Shown here: one piece after another, positions 1 through 6,978 of the stretch
Layout of the letters: every line of letters begins with the position of its first letter
Position numbering within the stretch: position 1 is the stretch's first letter
Assembly: GCA_031295725.1 (NCBI GenBank)
Contig: JAUMNV010000030.1
Coordinates: forward strand, 1 to 14,334
Length of the DNA: 14,334 nt
Origin: Collinsella sp.
GTDB taxonomy: Bacteria; Actinomycetota; Coriobacteriia; Coriobacteriales; Coriobacteriaceae
Reading direction: 5' to 3'
The notes under the pieces: model-generated
Databases searched by the model: none
Told to the model about the DNA's origin: nothing
The model's input: the letters and a program-made list of their open reading frames with translations, nothing else
Position numbers and translations under genes: made by a program

Positions 1-15
1 CTTACCGAACAAATA

Positions 16-28
16 CAACCGTTCGCGG
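16..28 (+). promoter_or_regulatory. Copy of shared PTS-operon motif (diverged)
   Basis: The 13-mer CAACCGTTCGCGG matches 10 of 13 positions of CAACCGTTCACCG, the motif seen upstream of the other PTS units at 4944-4956, 12421-12433 (reverse) and 12495-12507. It lies about 190 bp before the GH1 start, similar to the spacing at 4944 and 12431. Assignment as a regulator site is inference from recurrence; this is the weakest copy. Confidence 0.35.
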
Positions 29-66
29 CTGTTTGAAGTTGTTTTGTTTCTATACATCCCAGCCGG

Positions 67-105
67 ATGTTAACGTGCTCATTGTCAAATGTTCACGTGC
101 TCATT
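67..105 (+). promoter_or_regulatory. Tandem 17-bp direct repeat upstream of GH1 gene, candidate activator site
   Basis: Positions 67-83 (ATGTTAACGTGCTCATT) and 89-105 (ATGTTCACGTGCTCATT) differ at one base and are exactly 22 bp apart, i.e. about two helical turns on one DNA face. The core GTTMAC resembles the shared motif core GTTCAC. Direct repeats of a short GTT-containing element spaced 21-22 bp are typical of LytTR-family response regulators. A -35-like TTGGTT sits at about 106-111, right behind the second copy, and a -10-like TAAGAT at 122-127, but the spacing between them is too short to pair, so I do not assign a promoter. The regulator is not in this window; LytTR is a suggestion, and the LacI protein at 3862-4872 is an alternative. 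Confidence 0.5.
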
Positions 106-218
106 TTGGTTCTAATCATTTTAAGATAGTGTTTATCGGGCTTTTTCACCGCTGAACGCTAACCAGGGAGCCTCCTGAGCGCAAACGCACAATATCGAAC
201 AGCGAGACGAGAGGGTGT

Positions 219-1667
219 ATGCATATGTCTTTGCTAAACCGCGTACAGCAGCTGCCGAAGGGCTTTGTTTGGGGCGCCGCAACCGCCGCGTACCAAACGG
301 AAGGTTCCACGAAGGTGGCAGGCAAGGGCAAGACCATGTGGGACGATTACCTTGTCGCCCAGGGTCGCTTTTTGCCCGACCCGGCCAGTGATTTCTACAA
401 CCGCTACGAGGAGGATATCCGCCTTTCTGCCGAGCATGGACTCAACGCCATCCGTGTGTCCATCGCCTGGACCCGCATCTTCCCCAACGGCGACGATGCC
501 GAGCCCCTCGCCGAGGGCGTTAAGCACTACCACGAGCTGTTCGCCTGCTGCAAAAAGTATGGCGTCGAGCCCTATGTGTCCCTGCATCACTTTGACTCCC
601 CCGCCGCCCTGTTCAACCAGGGCGACTGGCTCAACCGCAAGACCGTCGACGCCTATGTGCGCTATGCCGAGTTCTGCTTCCGCGAGTTCCGCGAGGTCAA
701 GAATTGGTTCACCATCAACGAGCTCATCAGCCTCTCGCACTCCCAATACATCCAAGGCAACTTCCCGCCCAACCATCACTTTGATGTGACGAGCGGCATC
801 CAGAGCCAGCACAACGAGCTCGTTGCCCACGCCCGCGCCGTCAACCTGTATAAGGATCTTGACGAGACCGAGCACCTGGGCGGACGCATTGGCATGGTCA
901 ACGTCCTGACGCCGGCATATCCTGCCACAGACTCGCCCGCCGACCAGCACGCCGCCGACCTGTACAACGCCTTCTACACCGACTTCATCATGGACGGCGC
1001 CTTCCTGGGTCACTACTCCGCGCGCACCCTCTCACTCATCAACGAGATTCTGCGTGCCAACAACGCCACGCTTACGGTTGAGGACAGCGACATGGAGGAG
1101 CTCGCCAAGGCGGCGCCCCGCAACGATATGTTCGGCCTCAACTACTATCAGTCGGCGTTTATCGCCGCCTACGATGGCGAGTCCACCAACAGCTTTAACG
1201 GCACCGGAGACAAGGGCACCTCGTGCTTTAAGTTTAAGGGCGTCGGGCAGCAGGTCGATATGCCGGGTATCCCCACCACCGACTGGGATTGGCTCATCTA
1301 CCCGCAAGGCCTCTACGACACGCTCAAGCACATCAGCGCCACCTATCCCAACCTCCCCGTCATCTATATCACCGAAAACGGCCTGGGCCACAAGGACCCC
1401 GAGCCCGACGCAAACGGCATCGTCGCCGATCCCGAGCGCATCGACTTTGTCGACCAGCACATGGAGAAGGTGCTCCAGGCGCGCGCCGAGGGCGTCGACG
1501 TCCAGGGCTACTTTATCTGGAGCCTGCAGGACCAGTTCTCGTGGGCCAATGGCTATAACAAGCGCTACGGCCTGTTCTACATCGACTTCGACACGCAAAA
1601 ACGCTACATCAAGCAGTCGGCACTCTGGTACAAGGAGCTCGCCGACACTATGGCGGACGCGCAGTAG
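219..1667 (+). CDS. lacG: GH1 6-phospho-beta-glycosidase, probably 6-phospho-beta-galactosidase
   Basis: Cytoplasmic glycoside hydrolase family 1 enzyme of 482 aa, close to the usual 465-480 for the family. It should hydrolyse a PTS-imported 6-phospho-beta-galactoside such as lactose 6-phosphate to galactose 6-phosphate plus the aglycone sugar. Visible motifs: N-terminal PKGFVWGAATAAYQ (13-26), acid/base Glu168 in TINEL, nucleophile Glu386 in YITENG, and the phosphate-binding set Ser441, Lys448, Tyr450 in FSWANGYNKRYG, with the same 7 and 2 residue offsets as Ser428/Lys435/Tyr437 of lactococcal LacG. Trp442 after the Ser is the residue associated with galacto- over gluco-configured substrates. 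The acid/base motif ends in Leu instead of the common NEP. Start: the purine-rich GAGAGGG at about 208-214 is only about 4 bp from ATG 219, so the in-frame ATG at 225 (MSLLNRV) is an equally good start. It is first in a cassette with the EIICB gene at 1844. Family is certain; the exact sugar is inferred. Confidence 0.9.
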   Translation: MHMSLLNRVQQLPKGFVWGAATAAYQTEGSTKVAGKGKTMWDDYLVAQGRFLPDPASDFYNRYEEDIRLSAEHGLNAIRVSIAWTRIFPNGDDAEPLAEGVKHYHELFACCKKYGVEPYVSLHHFDSPAALFNQGDWLNRKTVDAYVRYAEFCFREFREVKNWFTINELISLSHSQYIQGNFPPNHHFDVTSGIQSQHNELVAHARAVNLYKDLDETEHLGGRIGMVNVLTPAYPATDSPADQHAADLYNAFYTDFIMDGAFLGHYSARTLSLINEILRANNATLTVEDSDMEELAKAAPRNDMFGLNYYQSAFIAAYDGESTNSFNGTGDKGTSCFKFKGVGQQVDMPGIPTTDWDWLIYPQGLYDTLKHISATYPNLPVIYITENGLGHKDPEPDANGIVADPERIDFVDQHMEKVLQARAEGVDVQGYFIWSLQDQFSWANGYNKRYGLFYIDFDTQKRYIKQSALWYKELADTMADAQ

Positions 1668-1693
1668 CGCATCGCCTCGCTTTCCCCCGAGAA

Positions 1694-1730
1694 GGGAGCG
1701 GCCCTATGCGATACAAACCCAGCCGCTCCC
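1694..1730 (+). other. Intercistronic hairpin between GH1 and EIICB genes
   Basis: A perfect 9-bp stem, GGGAGCGGC (1694-1702) with GCCGCTCCC (1722-1730), has a 19-nt loop and lies 27 bp after the GH1 stop. No T-run follows, so it does not look like a simple intrinsic terminator. It may protect the upstream message end or partially attenuate transcription into the EIICB gene. The second cassette has a comparable hairpin at 6918-6944. Confidence 0.5.
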
Positions 1731-1843
1731 CTCTCTCCCCCTGGGACCGGCCCCGCCTGCACCCGGGCTTTTAGCAAGCGGGAGACCATATAGGTTTTCA
1801 ACGTCCATGCCATTAAGATTTCATGCAAAGAGGAGCGTGAACT

Positions 1844-3604
1844 ATGGAATCGATCGTTAAGTTCTTGGAGAAAGGTCAGCCGTACTTCGACAAGGTCTCT
1901 AAGAACATCTACCTTCAGGCCATTAAAGACGGCTTTTTGGCAGCAATGCCCATTATCCTGTCTTCTTCTGTCTTCCTGCTTATTTCGACCCTGCCGGGCG
2001 TTGTCGCCACGGTCGGCGGCTTTACGCTGCCCGACTGGTGGAACGTCGACGTCGTGAACTTCTGCAACAAGGTTTACAACTTCACGATGGGCGTCGTGGG
2101 CATCATGGTCGCCGGCACCACCGCAAGCGCGCTGACCGGCTCCAAGAACCGCCGCATGCCTGCCGGCAAGGCCATCAACGCCACGAGCACCATGGTCGCC
2201 GCCATGTGCGCTATGCTCATCTTGGCCGTTACCCAGACGAGTGCCAAGATCGACGGCGCCGATGTCTCGGTGTTCTTTACCGACAACATGGGCACCAAGG
2301 GCCTGCTGAGCTCCTTTGTCGCCGCATTTGCCACGGTCAACATCTATGCCTTCTGCATTAAGCGAGACATCACCATCAAGCTGCCCAAAGAAGTCCCCGG
2401 CGCCATCGCCCAGAACTTCCGCGACATCTTCGCCTTCAGCTTCTCCATCCTGTTTGTCGCCGTCATCGACGTTATCTGCCGCACCTGCTTGGCCGTCCCG
2501 TTTGCCAACGTCATCTCCACGCTGGTGAGCCCGCTGTTCGCCGCTGCCGATTCCTACGCCGGCCTCGCCCTCATCTGGTTCATGATCCCGCTGTTCTGGT
2601 TCATGGGCATCCACGGCCCCTCGGTCGTTAAGCCTGCCCTCAACGCCGCGCTGTTTGGCAACATCACCACCAACCTCGCCACGCTGCAGGCCGGCGGTCA
2701 CCCCGCCCTCGCCCTGACCGAAAACTTCGGTAACTACATCGGCGAACTCGGCGGCACCGGCGCCACGTTCATTGTCCCGATCATCTTCCTGCTCTTTATG
2801 CGCTCCAAGCAGCTCAAGGCCGTCGGCAAAGCCTCTGTCGTGCCCGTGATGTTCGCCGTCAACGAGCCGCTGCTGTTCGCCGCGCCCATCATCCTCAACC
2901 CGTACTTCCTGATCCCGTTCCTGTTTGCCCCCGTGGCCAACGTCCTCATTGGTAAGTTCTTCATCGACTTTTTGGGCATGAACGGCTTTATCTATGCCAT
3001 GCCGTGGGCACTCCCCGGACCGATCGGCACCTTCATCGACACCAACTTCCAGCCGATCTCTCTGGTCCTGGTTGTCGTCCTGCTGGTCGTTGACTTCTTG
3101 ATCTACTACCCGTTCTGCAAGGCCTACGACAACGTCCTGTGCAAGCAGGAGGCCGAGACCCTGGCCGAAGAAGAGGCCGAGGAGACCAAGGCCGTCAAGA
3201 CCGCTGCCGCCCCCGCCGTTGAGGCTCCTGTTGTCGAGACCGCTTCTGCCACTGAGGCCTCCGCAGCTCCGTCCGCCCTTAAGGGCAAGGATCTGAGGGT
3301 TCTGGTTCTGTGCGCTGGCGCCGGCACCTCTGCACTGCTCGCCAACGCGCTTAAGGAAGGCGCCGACGAGCTGGGCATCGACATTACCGCCAACGCCGGT
3401 GCCTACGGCAGCCACTACGCCATCATGGACCAGTACAACGTCATCGTCCTGGCTCCGCAGGTTCGCACCTATTACAACGAGATGAAGGCCGACACCGACC
3501 GCCTGGGCATCACGCTGCTGTCGCCCAAGGGCAAACAGTACATCGACCTCACTAAGGATCCCAAGGGTGCCGTCGCCTGGATCGAGGAAAACCTCGAGGC
3601 ATAA
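1844..3604 (+). CDS. lacE: PTS lactose/cellobiose-family EIICB component (LacE-like), copy 1
   Basis: Inner-membrane sugar transporter of 586 aa with fused IIC and IIB domains; it carries the sugar in and phosphorylates it. The IIC domain spans roughly residues 1-430, with many hydrophobic helices and conserved GIHG (His257) and NEP (Glu341) motifs of the lactose-type IIC family. An Ala/Glu/Thr-rich flexible linker (about 433-482) joins it to a IIB domain of the lactose/cellobiose type, whose phosphorylated residue is Cys490 in VLVLCAGAGTS. Length matches LacE proteins (about 565-590). The ribosome site AAAGAGGAG (1828-1835) lies 8 bp before the ATG. It follows the GH1 gene after 176 bp and is closed by the terminator at 3638. 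The partner EIIA (LacF) is not in the window. Lactose is the likely substrate class but a related beta-galactoside or beta-glucoside cannot be excluded. Confidence 0.9.
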   Translation: MESIVKFLEKGQPYFDKVSKNIYLQAIKDGFLAAMPIILSSSVFLLISTLPGVVATVGGFTLPDWWNVDVVNFCNKVYNFTMGVVGIMVAGTTASALTGSKNRRMPAGKAINATSTMVAAMCAMLILAVTQTSAKIDGADVSVFFTDNMGTKGLLSSFVAAFATVNIYAFCIKRDITIKLPKEVPGAIAQNFRDIFAFSFSILFVAVIDVICRTCLAVPFANVISTLVSPLFAAADSYAGLALIWFMIPLFWFMGIHGPSVVKPALNAALFGNITTNLATLQAGGHPALALTENFGNYIGELGGTGATFIVPIIFLLFMRSKQLKAVGKASVVPVMFAVNEPLLFAAPIILNPYFLIPFLFAPVANVLIGKFFIDFLGMNGFIYAMPWALPGPIGTFIDTNFQPISLVLVVVLLVVDFLIYYPFCKAYDNVLCKQEAETLAEEEAEETKAVKTAAAPAVEAPVVETASATEASAAPSALKGKDLRVLVLCAGAGTSALLANALKEGADELGIDITANAGAYGSHYAIMDQYNVIVLAPQVRTYYNEMKADTDRLGITLLSPKGKQYIDLTKDPKGAVAWIEENLEA

Positions 3605-3637
3605 GACGCTGACACCACCTGCCGCTTGCAGACAATA

Positions 3638-3680
3638 AATGGCCCGTGCATCGATGTGTGATGCGCGGGCCATTTTGTTT
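3638..3680 (+). terminator. Rho-independent terminator of cassette A
   Basis: AATGGCCCG-T-GCATC pairs with GATGC-G-CGGGCCATT around a short loop, followed by a T-rich stretch (TTTTGTTT). It lies 34 bp after the EIICB stop and closes the GH1-EIICB unit. Confidence 0.9.
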
Positions 3681-3704
3681 AGACCGCACCCGTCCTCCTG
3701 TTCA

Positions 3705-3759
3705 TCTCAATCTGTAACATCTAGCCGAGTTTTTCGGTCCTAGCTGTTACAGATCGAGA
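3705..3759. repeat. 55-bp palindromic intergenic repeat, unit 1A
   Basis: Starts TCTCAATCTGTAACATCTAG and ends with its near reverse complement CTAGCTGTTACAGATCGAGA. In this copy the pairing extends outward to TTCA/TGAA (3701-3763) and inward through CCGA/TCGG, so nearly the whole element folds into one long hairpin. It aligns to unit 2A at 8495 without gaps (45 of 55 identical by eye) and belongs to a tandem pair with 3784-3838. It lies between the cassette A terminator and the 3' end of the convergent LacI gene. It encodes no protein. Confidence 0.85.
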
Positions 3760-3783
3760 TGAACGCACAGGCCAAGCCGAAAA

Positions 3784-3838
3784 TCTCAATCTGTAACATG
3801 TAGACCACTTTTGACCGTCTAGTTGTTACAGATCGAGA
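3784..3838. repeat. 55-bp palindromic intergenic repeat, unit 1B
   Basis: Second unit of the pair, 79 bp downstream of unit 1A. The outer arms are the same (TCTCAATCTGTAACA and TGTTACAGATCGAGA) but the centre has its own conserved sequence, ACCACTTTTGACCGTCTA, which pairs poorly. It matches unit 2B at 8575 at 49 of 55 positions, better than it matches its neighbour 1A, so the pair moves or is maintained as one two-part element. Confidence 0.85.
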
Positions 3839-3861
3839 CAAACGGAATAGGCCGAGCACGT

Positions 3862-4872
3862 CTACGCCCGCAAGTCCTTTACGCTGGAACGCTCGACCAA
3901 CACGCCCGAGACGAGCGTACGGCTTCTGGAGCTCGGAGCTTCCAGACCCGCGACGACCTCGTTGAGCGCACGGACGCCCAGCTCGCGGTGGCGAAACTTC
4001 ACCGACGTCAGAATCGAGTTGGGAATCGTCTTATAGAGCTCATCGTCGAAGCCGATCACGGACACATCATTGGGCACACTGAGCCCTTTGTCACGTAGAG
4101 CCATCATCACGCCGTTTGCCATGCAGTCGTTAGCAGCGAGGACCGCCGTGCAATCGGGCTTATCGGCAAGCACAAGGCCCGCGGCATAGCCACTATCCGC
4201 ATTCCAATCGCCTTGCAGAGGCTCGGGCGGCTCAATGCCACGCGCCTCGAGTGCCGCACGCCAACCTTTCATACGGCACTGGCTCGACAACGACTCTTTC
4301 TTACCAGAGACGAAGTACACGTTTTTATGCCCGTGGTTCAAGAAGTACTCGCACGCCATGCGCGCGCCGCCCTCTTGGTCGTCACTGACGGTGGAGCAGG
4401 TAGGATGTTCCATCGGTGTGATAATCACCGTCTTGAGGTCCTTCGGTGCCTCAAAGGTATCAAAGTCATCGACCATCTGACGCAGGTTGAAGATCATGCC
4501 ATCAACAGGCAGCTGCGACATCCTACGCGCCGCTTCGGCAAGGGTCATCTTCTCCCCCGCCCGCTTCTTAATCATCGTGAGCGCAAAGCCGCGTTCTTCG
4601 GCGGCATCGGCGATACCGTCAATCATGTCCACGGCGCCGCCCGACAAGTGGAACATCACCACGCCGATGCACCCGTAACGGCCCAACTTGAGCGAACGCG
4701 CGGCAAAGTTGGTTCGAAACCCGAGCGCCTCCATAGCCGAATGGACCTTATCGCGTGTCGACTCTCGCACGCTATTGGGCTCGTTGATCACACGCGAAAC
4801 CGTCTTGAGAGAAACGCCCGCGGCAACTGCCACATCATTCATTGAGACATTTTTCTTGTCCATCGTTGCCAC
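3862..4872 (-). CDS. LacI-family transcriptional regulator
   Basis: Sugar-responsive DNA-binding repressor or activator. The N-terminal LacI helix-turn-helix is clear (MNDVAVAAGVSLKTVSRVIN, then the hinge region SVRESTRDKVHSAMEALGF), followed by a periplasmic-binding-protein-like ligand domain to the C-terminus (FVSGKKES, LAANDCMANGVMMALRDKGL, VSVIGFDDE). About 336 aa, a standard size. Start choice: GGAG at 4878-4881 is 5 bp from a GTG at 4870-4872, the best ribosome-site spacing; the ATG at 4861-4863 (MDKKNVS) and a longer reading to 4923 are alternatives. It is transcribed divergently from the EIICB gene at 5125 across a 250-bp control region, so it most likely controls cassette B and itself, and possibly cassette A. 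The inducer is unknown. Confidence 0.9.
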   Translation of the reverse strand: MATMDKKNVSMNDVAVAAGVSLKTVSRVINEPNSVRESTRDKVHSAMEALGFRTNFAARSLKLGRYGCIGVVMFHLSGGAVDMIDGIADAAEERGFALTMIKKRAGEKMTLAEAARRMSQLPVDGMIFNLRQMVDDFDTFEAPKDLKTVIITPMEHPTCSTVSDDQEGGARMACEYFLNHGHKNVYFVSGKKESLSSQCRMKGWRAALEARGIEPPEPLQGDWNADSGYAAGLVLADKPDCTAVLAANDCMANGVMMALRDKGLSVPNDVSVIGFDDELYKTIPNSILTSVKFRHRELGVRALNEVVAGLEAPSSRSRTLVSGVLVERSSVKDLRA

Positions 4873-4943
4873 TGCTTCTCCACTCGGTTCTCTATCGCTT
4901 GTTTTTTGCGTTCTAGCATACACTACCTGCCTGACTGATAAAT

Positions 4944-4977
4944 CAACCGTTTACCGGACAATATCGACCGCTCACCC
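4944..4977 (+). promoter_or_regulatory. Two copies of shared motif, 21 bp apart, upstream of EIICB copy 2
   Basis: CAACCGTTTACCG at 4944-4956 matches the motif at 12495-12507 in 12 of 13 positions. A second, weaker copy CGACCGCTCACCC follows at 4965-4977, exactly 21 bp on. A -35-like TTGTTG at 4986-4991 begins about 10 bp after the second core, with a weak -10-like TACGTT 17 bp further. This arrangement suggests an activator bound just upstream of a weak promoter driving 5125-8400. The motif recurrence is seen directly; its role is inferred. It could also serve the divergent LacI gene. Confidence 0.55.
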
Positions 4978-5028
4978 GTGTATCCTTGTTGCTCTTCCAA
5001 AAATGTCTTACGTTGTCATTTCGCAATG

Positions 5029-5047
5029 CCTTCCTTAAGCAGGAAGG
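5029..5047 (+). promoter_or_regulatory. Short dyad in the leader of EIICB copy 2
   Basis: CCTTCCT and AGGAAGG form a perfect 7-bp inverted repeat with a 5-bp centre (TAAGC), 78 bp before the EIICB start and downstream of the candidate promoter. It may be an operator, for instance for the adjacent LacI protein, or a small leader hairpin. No T-run follows, so it is not a standard terminator. Confidence 0.4.
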
Positions 5048-5124
5048 TTTCCGGGCAGTCCTGACCATCCATCGACGACCAGTTCCATCCACATGCATCG
5101 CGCATCAAGTAGCAAAGGAGCTTT

Positions 5125-6903
5125 ATGGACGCCATCGTAAAGATGCTCGAAAAGCATCAGCCGTTCTTTGAGAAGATCTCGAGGAACATCTACCTCCAGG
5201 CTATTAAGGACGGATTCCTTGGGTGCATGCCCATCGTCCTCACCTCTTCGATCTTTCTGCTCATTGCCACCCTTCCTGGCGTAGTTGGCATCACGCTGCC
5301 CCAGCCGCTCATCGACTGGTGCAACAAGCTGTACAACTTCACCATGGGCGTCATGGGCATCATGGTTGCCGGCACCACCGCCAAGAACTTTACGGCTTCC
5401 ATGAACCGTCGCATGCCCGCCGGCAAGGTGCTCAACGACGGTTCCACCATGGTGGCCGCCCAGTGCAGCATGCTGCTGCTCGCAGTCACGCAGTTCACCA
5501 CCAAGTTCAACGGCTCCGAGCTTTCGGTCTTCGATTGCACCAGCATGGGTACGCGTGGTCTGTTCTCGGCCTATATCGCCGCGTTCATTACCGTTTGGGT
5601 CTATAAGTTCTGCGTCTCTCGCGATCTGACCATTAAGCTGCCCAAGGAGGTCCCGGGCGCCATCGCTCAGAACTTCCGTGACATCATCCCCTTTGGCGGC
5701 GCCGTCATCATCTGCGGCATCATCGATGTGGTTGTGCGCAACCTCATGGGCGTTCCGTTCTCCGAGCTGCTCATCAAGCTGCTCTCCCCGCTCTTCACTG
5801 CAGCAGAAACCTATCCTGGCCTTATCCTTATTCAGGCGGCCACCGCGTTCTTCTGGTTCATCGGCGTCCACGGTCCTTCGATCGTCCAGCCGGGCATCGA
5901 CCCCATCCGTCTTGCCAACCAGGCCGAGAACCTGCAGGTTCTGCTGGCCGGTGGTCACCCCGCCCATTCCCTCACCTTTAACATGTCGCTCGTGGGTGAG
6001 TTCGGCGGCACCGGCGCCACGTTCATCGTGCCGCTTCTGCTGATTCTCTTTATGAAGTCCAAGCAGCTCAAAGCCGTCGGTAAGGCCTCGATTGTTCCTG
6101 TTGCCTTCGCCGTCAACGAACCGCTGCTCTTTGGCGCGCCGATGATCCTTAACCCCTACATGCTCATCCCTTTTGTTGCCGCCGGCTGCGTCAATGTGAG
6201 TGTTGCCAAGTTCTTTATCGATAACGTGGGCATGAACGGCTTCTCCTTCGTGGTGCCTTGGGCTACTCCTGCCCCCATCGGCATCTTCATCACCACAAAC
6301 TTCCAGCTTATCGCCCTGGTGTTTGTCGCAATCATCATCTTGCTGGACGCCATCATCTACCTGCCGTTCTTAAAGGCATACGATAAGTTGCTCTGTGACC
6401 AGGAGGCCGAGCGCGCCGCCGAGCTGGGTCTCGAGTCCGATGGTGCTGCCACCATCGCCGCCAGCACCTCTGCGCCCGCCGTCGAGCAGACTACCGCTTC
6501 CGTCGAGCCGACCGTTGCCGCCACCGACAGCGAGCCTGTCGCCGATCAGCCCGAGCCCGCCGCCGACACATCCGCCAAGAAGGATGTCGACGGTCTGAAG
6601 GTCCTCGTCCTGTGCGCCGGCGCCGGCACCTCTGCCATGCTCGCCAACGCCATCAAGGAAGGTGCCGCGCAGACCGGAGAGAACATCGCTTCCTCCGCAG
6701 GCGCCTATGGTCAGCACACTGCCATCATGGATCAGTACGACGTTATCGTGCTTGCCCCGCAGGTTCGTAGCTACTACAACGACATGAAGGCCGACACCGA
6801 TCGTCTGGGCATTAAGCTGCTCGCTCCCCGCGGTAAGGAATATATCGACCTTACCCGCGACCCCGCTGGCGCCATCAAGTGGCTCCGCGAGAACCTCGAC
6901 TAG
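5125..6903 (+). CDS. lacE: PTS lactose/cellobiose-family EIICB component (LacE-like), copy 2
   Basis: 592-aa membrane EIICB paralogue of the gene at 1844, with the same N-terminal pattern (MDAIVKMLEKHQPFFEKISR). IIC domain about residues 1-420 with GVHG (His249) and NEP (Glu332); then a longer acidic Ala/Pro/Thr linker (about 420-489); then the IIB domain with phosphocysteine Cys497 in VLVLCAGAGTS. The ribosome site AAAGGAG (5114-5120) is 4 bp from the ATG. It is first in cassette B, followed 75 bp later by a GH1 gene, the reverse of the order in cassette A. It should import and phosphorylate a beta-galactoside-type sugar, needing an EIIA from elsewhere. The IIB domains of copies 1 and 2 are very alike while the linkers differ, as expected of duplicated genes with unconstrained linkers. 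Confidence 0.9.
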   Translation: MDAIVKMLEKHQPFFEKISRNIYLQAIKDGFLGCMPIVLTSSIFLLIATLPGVVGITLPQPLIDWCNKLYNFTMGVMGIMVAGTTAKNFTASMNRRMPAGKVLNDGSTMVAAQCSMLLLAVTQFTTKFNGSELSVFDCTSMGTRGLFSAYIAAFITVWVYKFCVSRDLTIKLPKEVPGAIAQNFRDIIPFGGAVIICGIIDVVVRNLMGVPFSELLIKLLSPLFTAAETYPGLILIQAATAFFWFIGVHGPSIVQPGIDPIRLANQAENLQVLLAGGHPAHSLTFNMSLVGEFGGTGATFIVPLLLILFMKSKQLKAVGKASIVPVAFAVNEPLLFGAPMILNPYMLIPFVAAGCVNVSVAKFFIDNVGMNGFSFVVPWATPAPIGIFITTNFQLIALVFVAIIILLDAIIYLPFLKAYDKLLCDQEAERAAELGLESDGAATIAASTSAPAVEQTTASVEPTVAATDSEPVADQPEPAADTSAKKDVDGLKVLVLCAGAGTSAMLANAIKEGAAQTGENIASSAGAYGQHTAIMDQYDVIVLAPQVRSYYNDMKADTDRLGIKLLAPRGKEYIDLTRDPAGAIKWLRENLD

Positions 6904-6917
6904 TTCCTCCCTCTGTT

Positions 6918-6944
6918 GGTGCCCGGATCCCCAGTTCGGGCACC
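6918..6944 (+). other. Intercistronic hairpin between EIICB and GH1 genes
   Basis: A perfect 8-bp stem, GGTGCCCG (6918-6925) with CGGGCACC (6937-6944), has an 11-nt loop in the 75-bp gap. There is no T-run. It is a stronger structure than expected by chance and parallels 1694-1730, so it probably tunes the transporter-to-enzyme ratio by message stability or partial termination. Confidence 0.55.
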
Positions 6945-6978
6945 TCTCCCTATTCGTATCCCACAGAAAGGATGACTC

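Noticed and set aside
1604..3673. Long minus-strand open frame of 689 codons opposite EIICB copy 1
   Set aside because: It is antisense to a clear EIICB gene; its translation is low-complexity Gly/Asp/Val/Arg and mirrors the codon bias of the real gene. The same applies to 6370-8454 (-) and 5035-5967 (-).
3681..3861. Possible CRISPR array from spaced repeats
   Set aside because: There are only two units per locus, each is itself a long palindrome of 55 bp, the gap between units is about 24 bp, and no cas gene is present. They fit a paired palindromic element.
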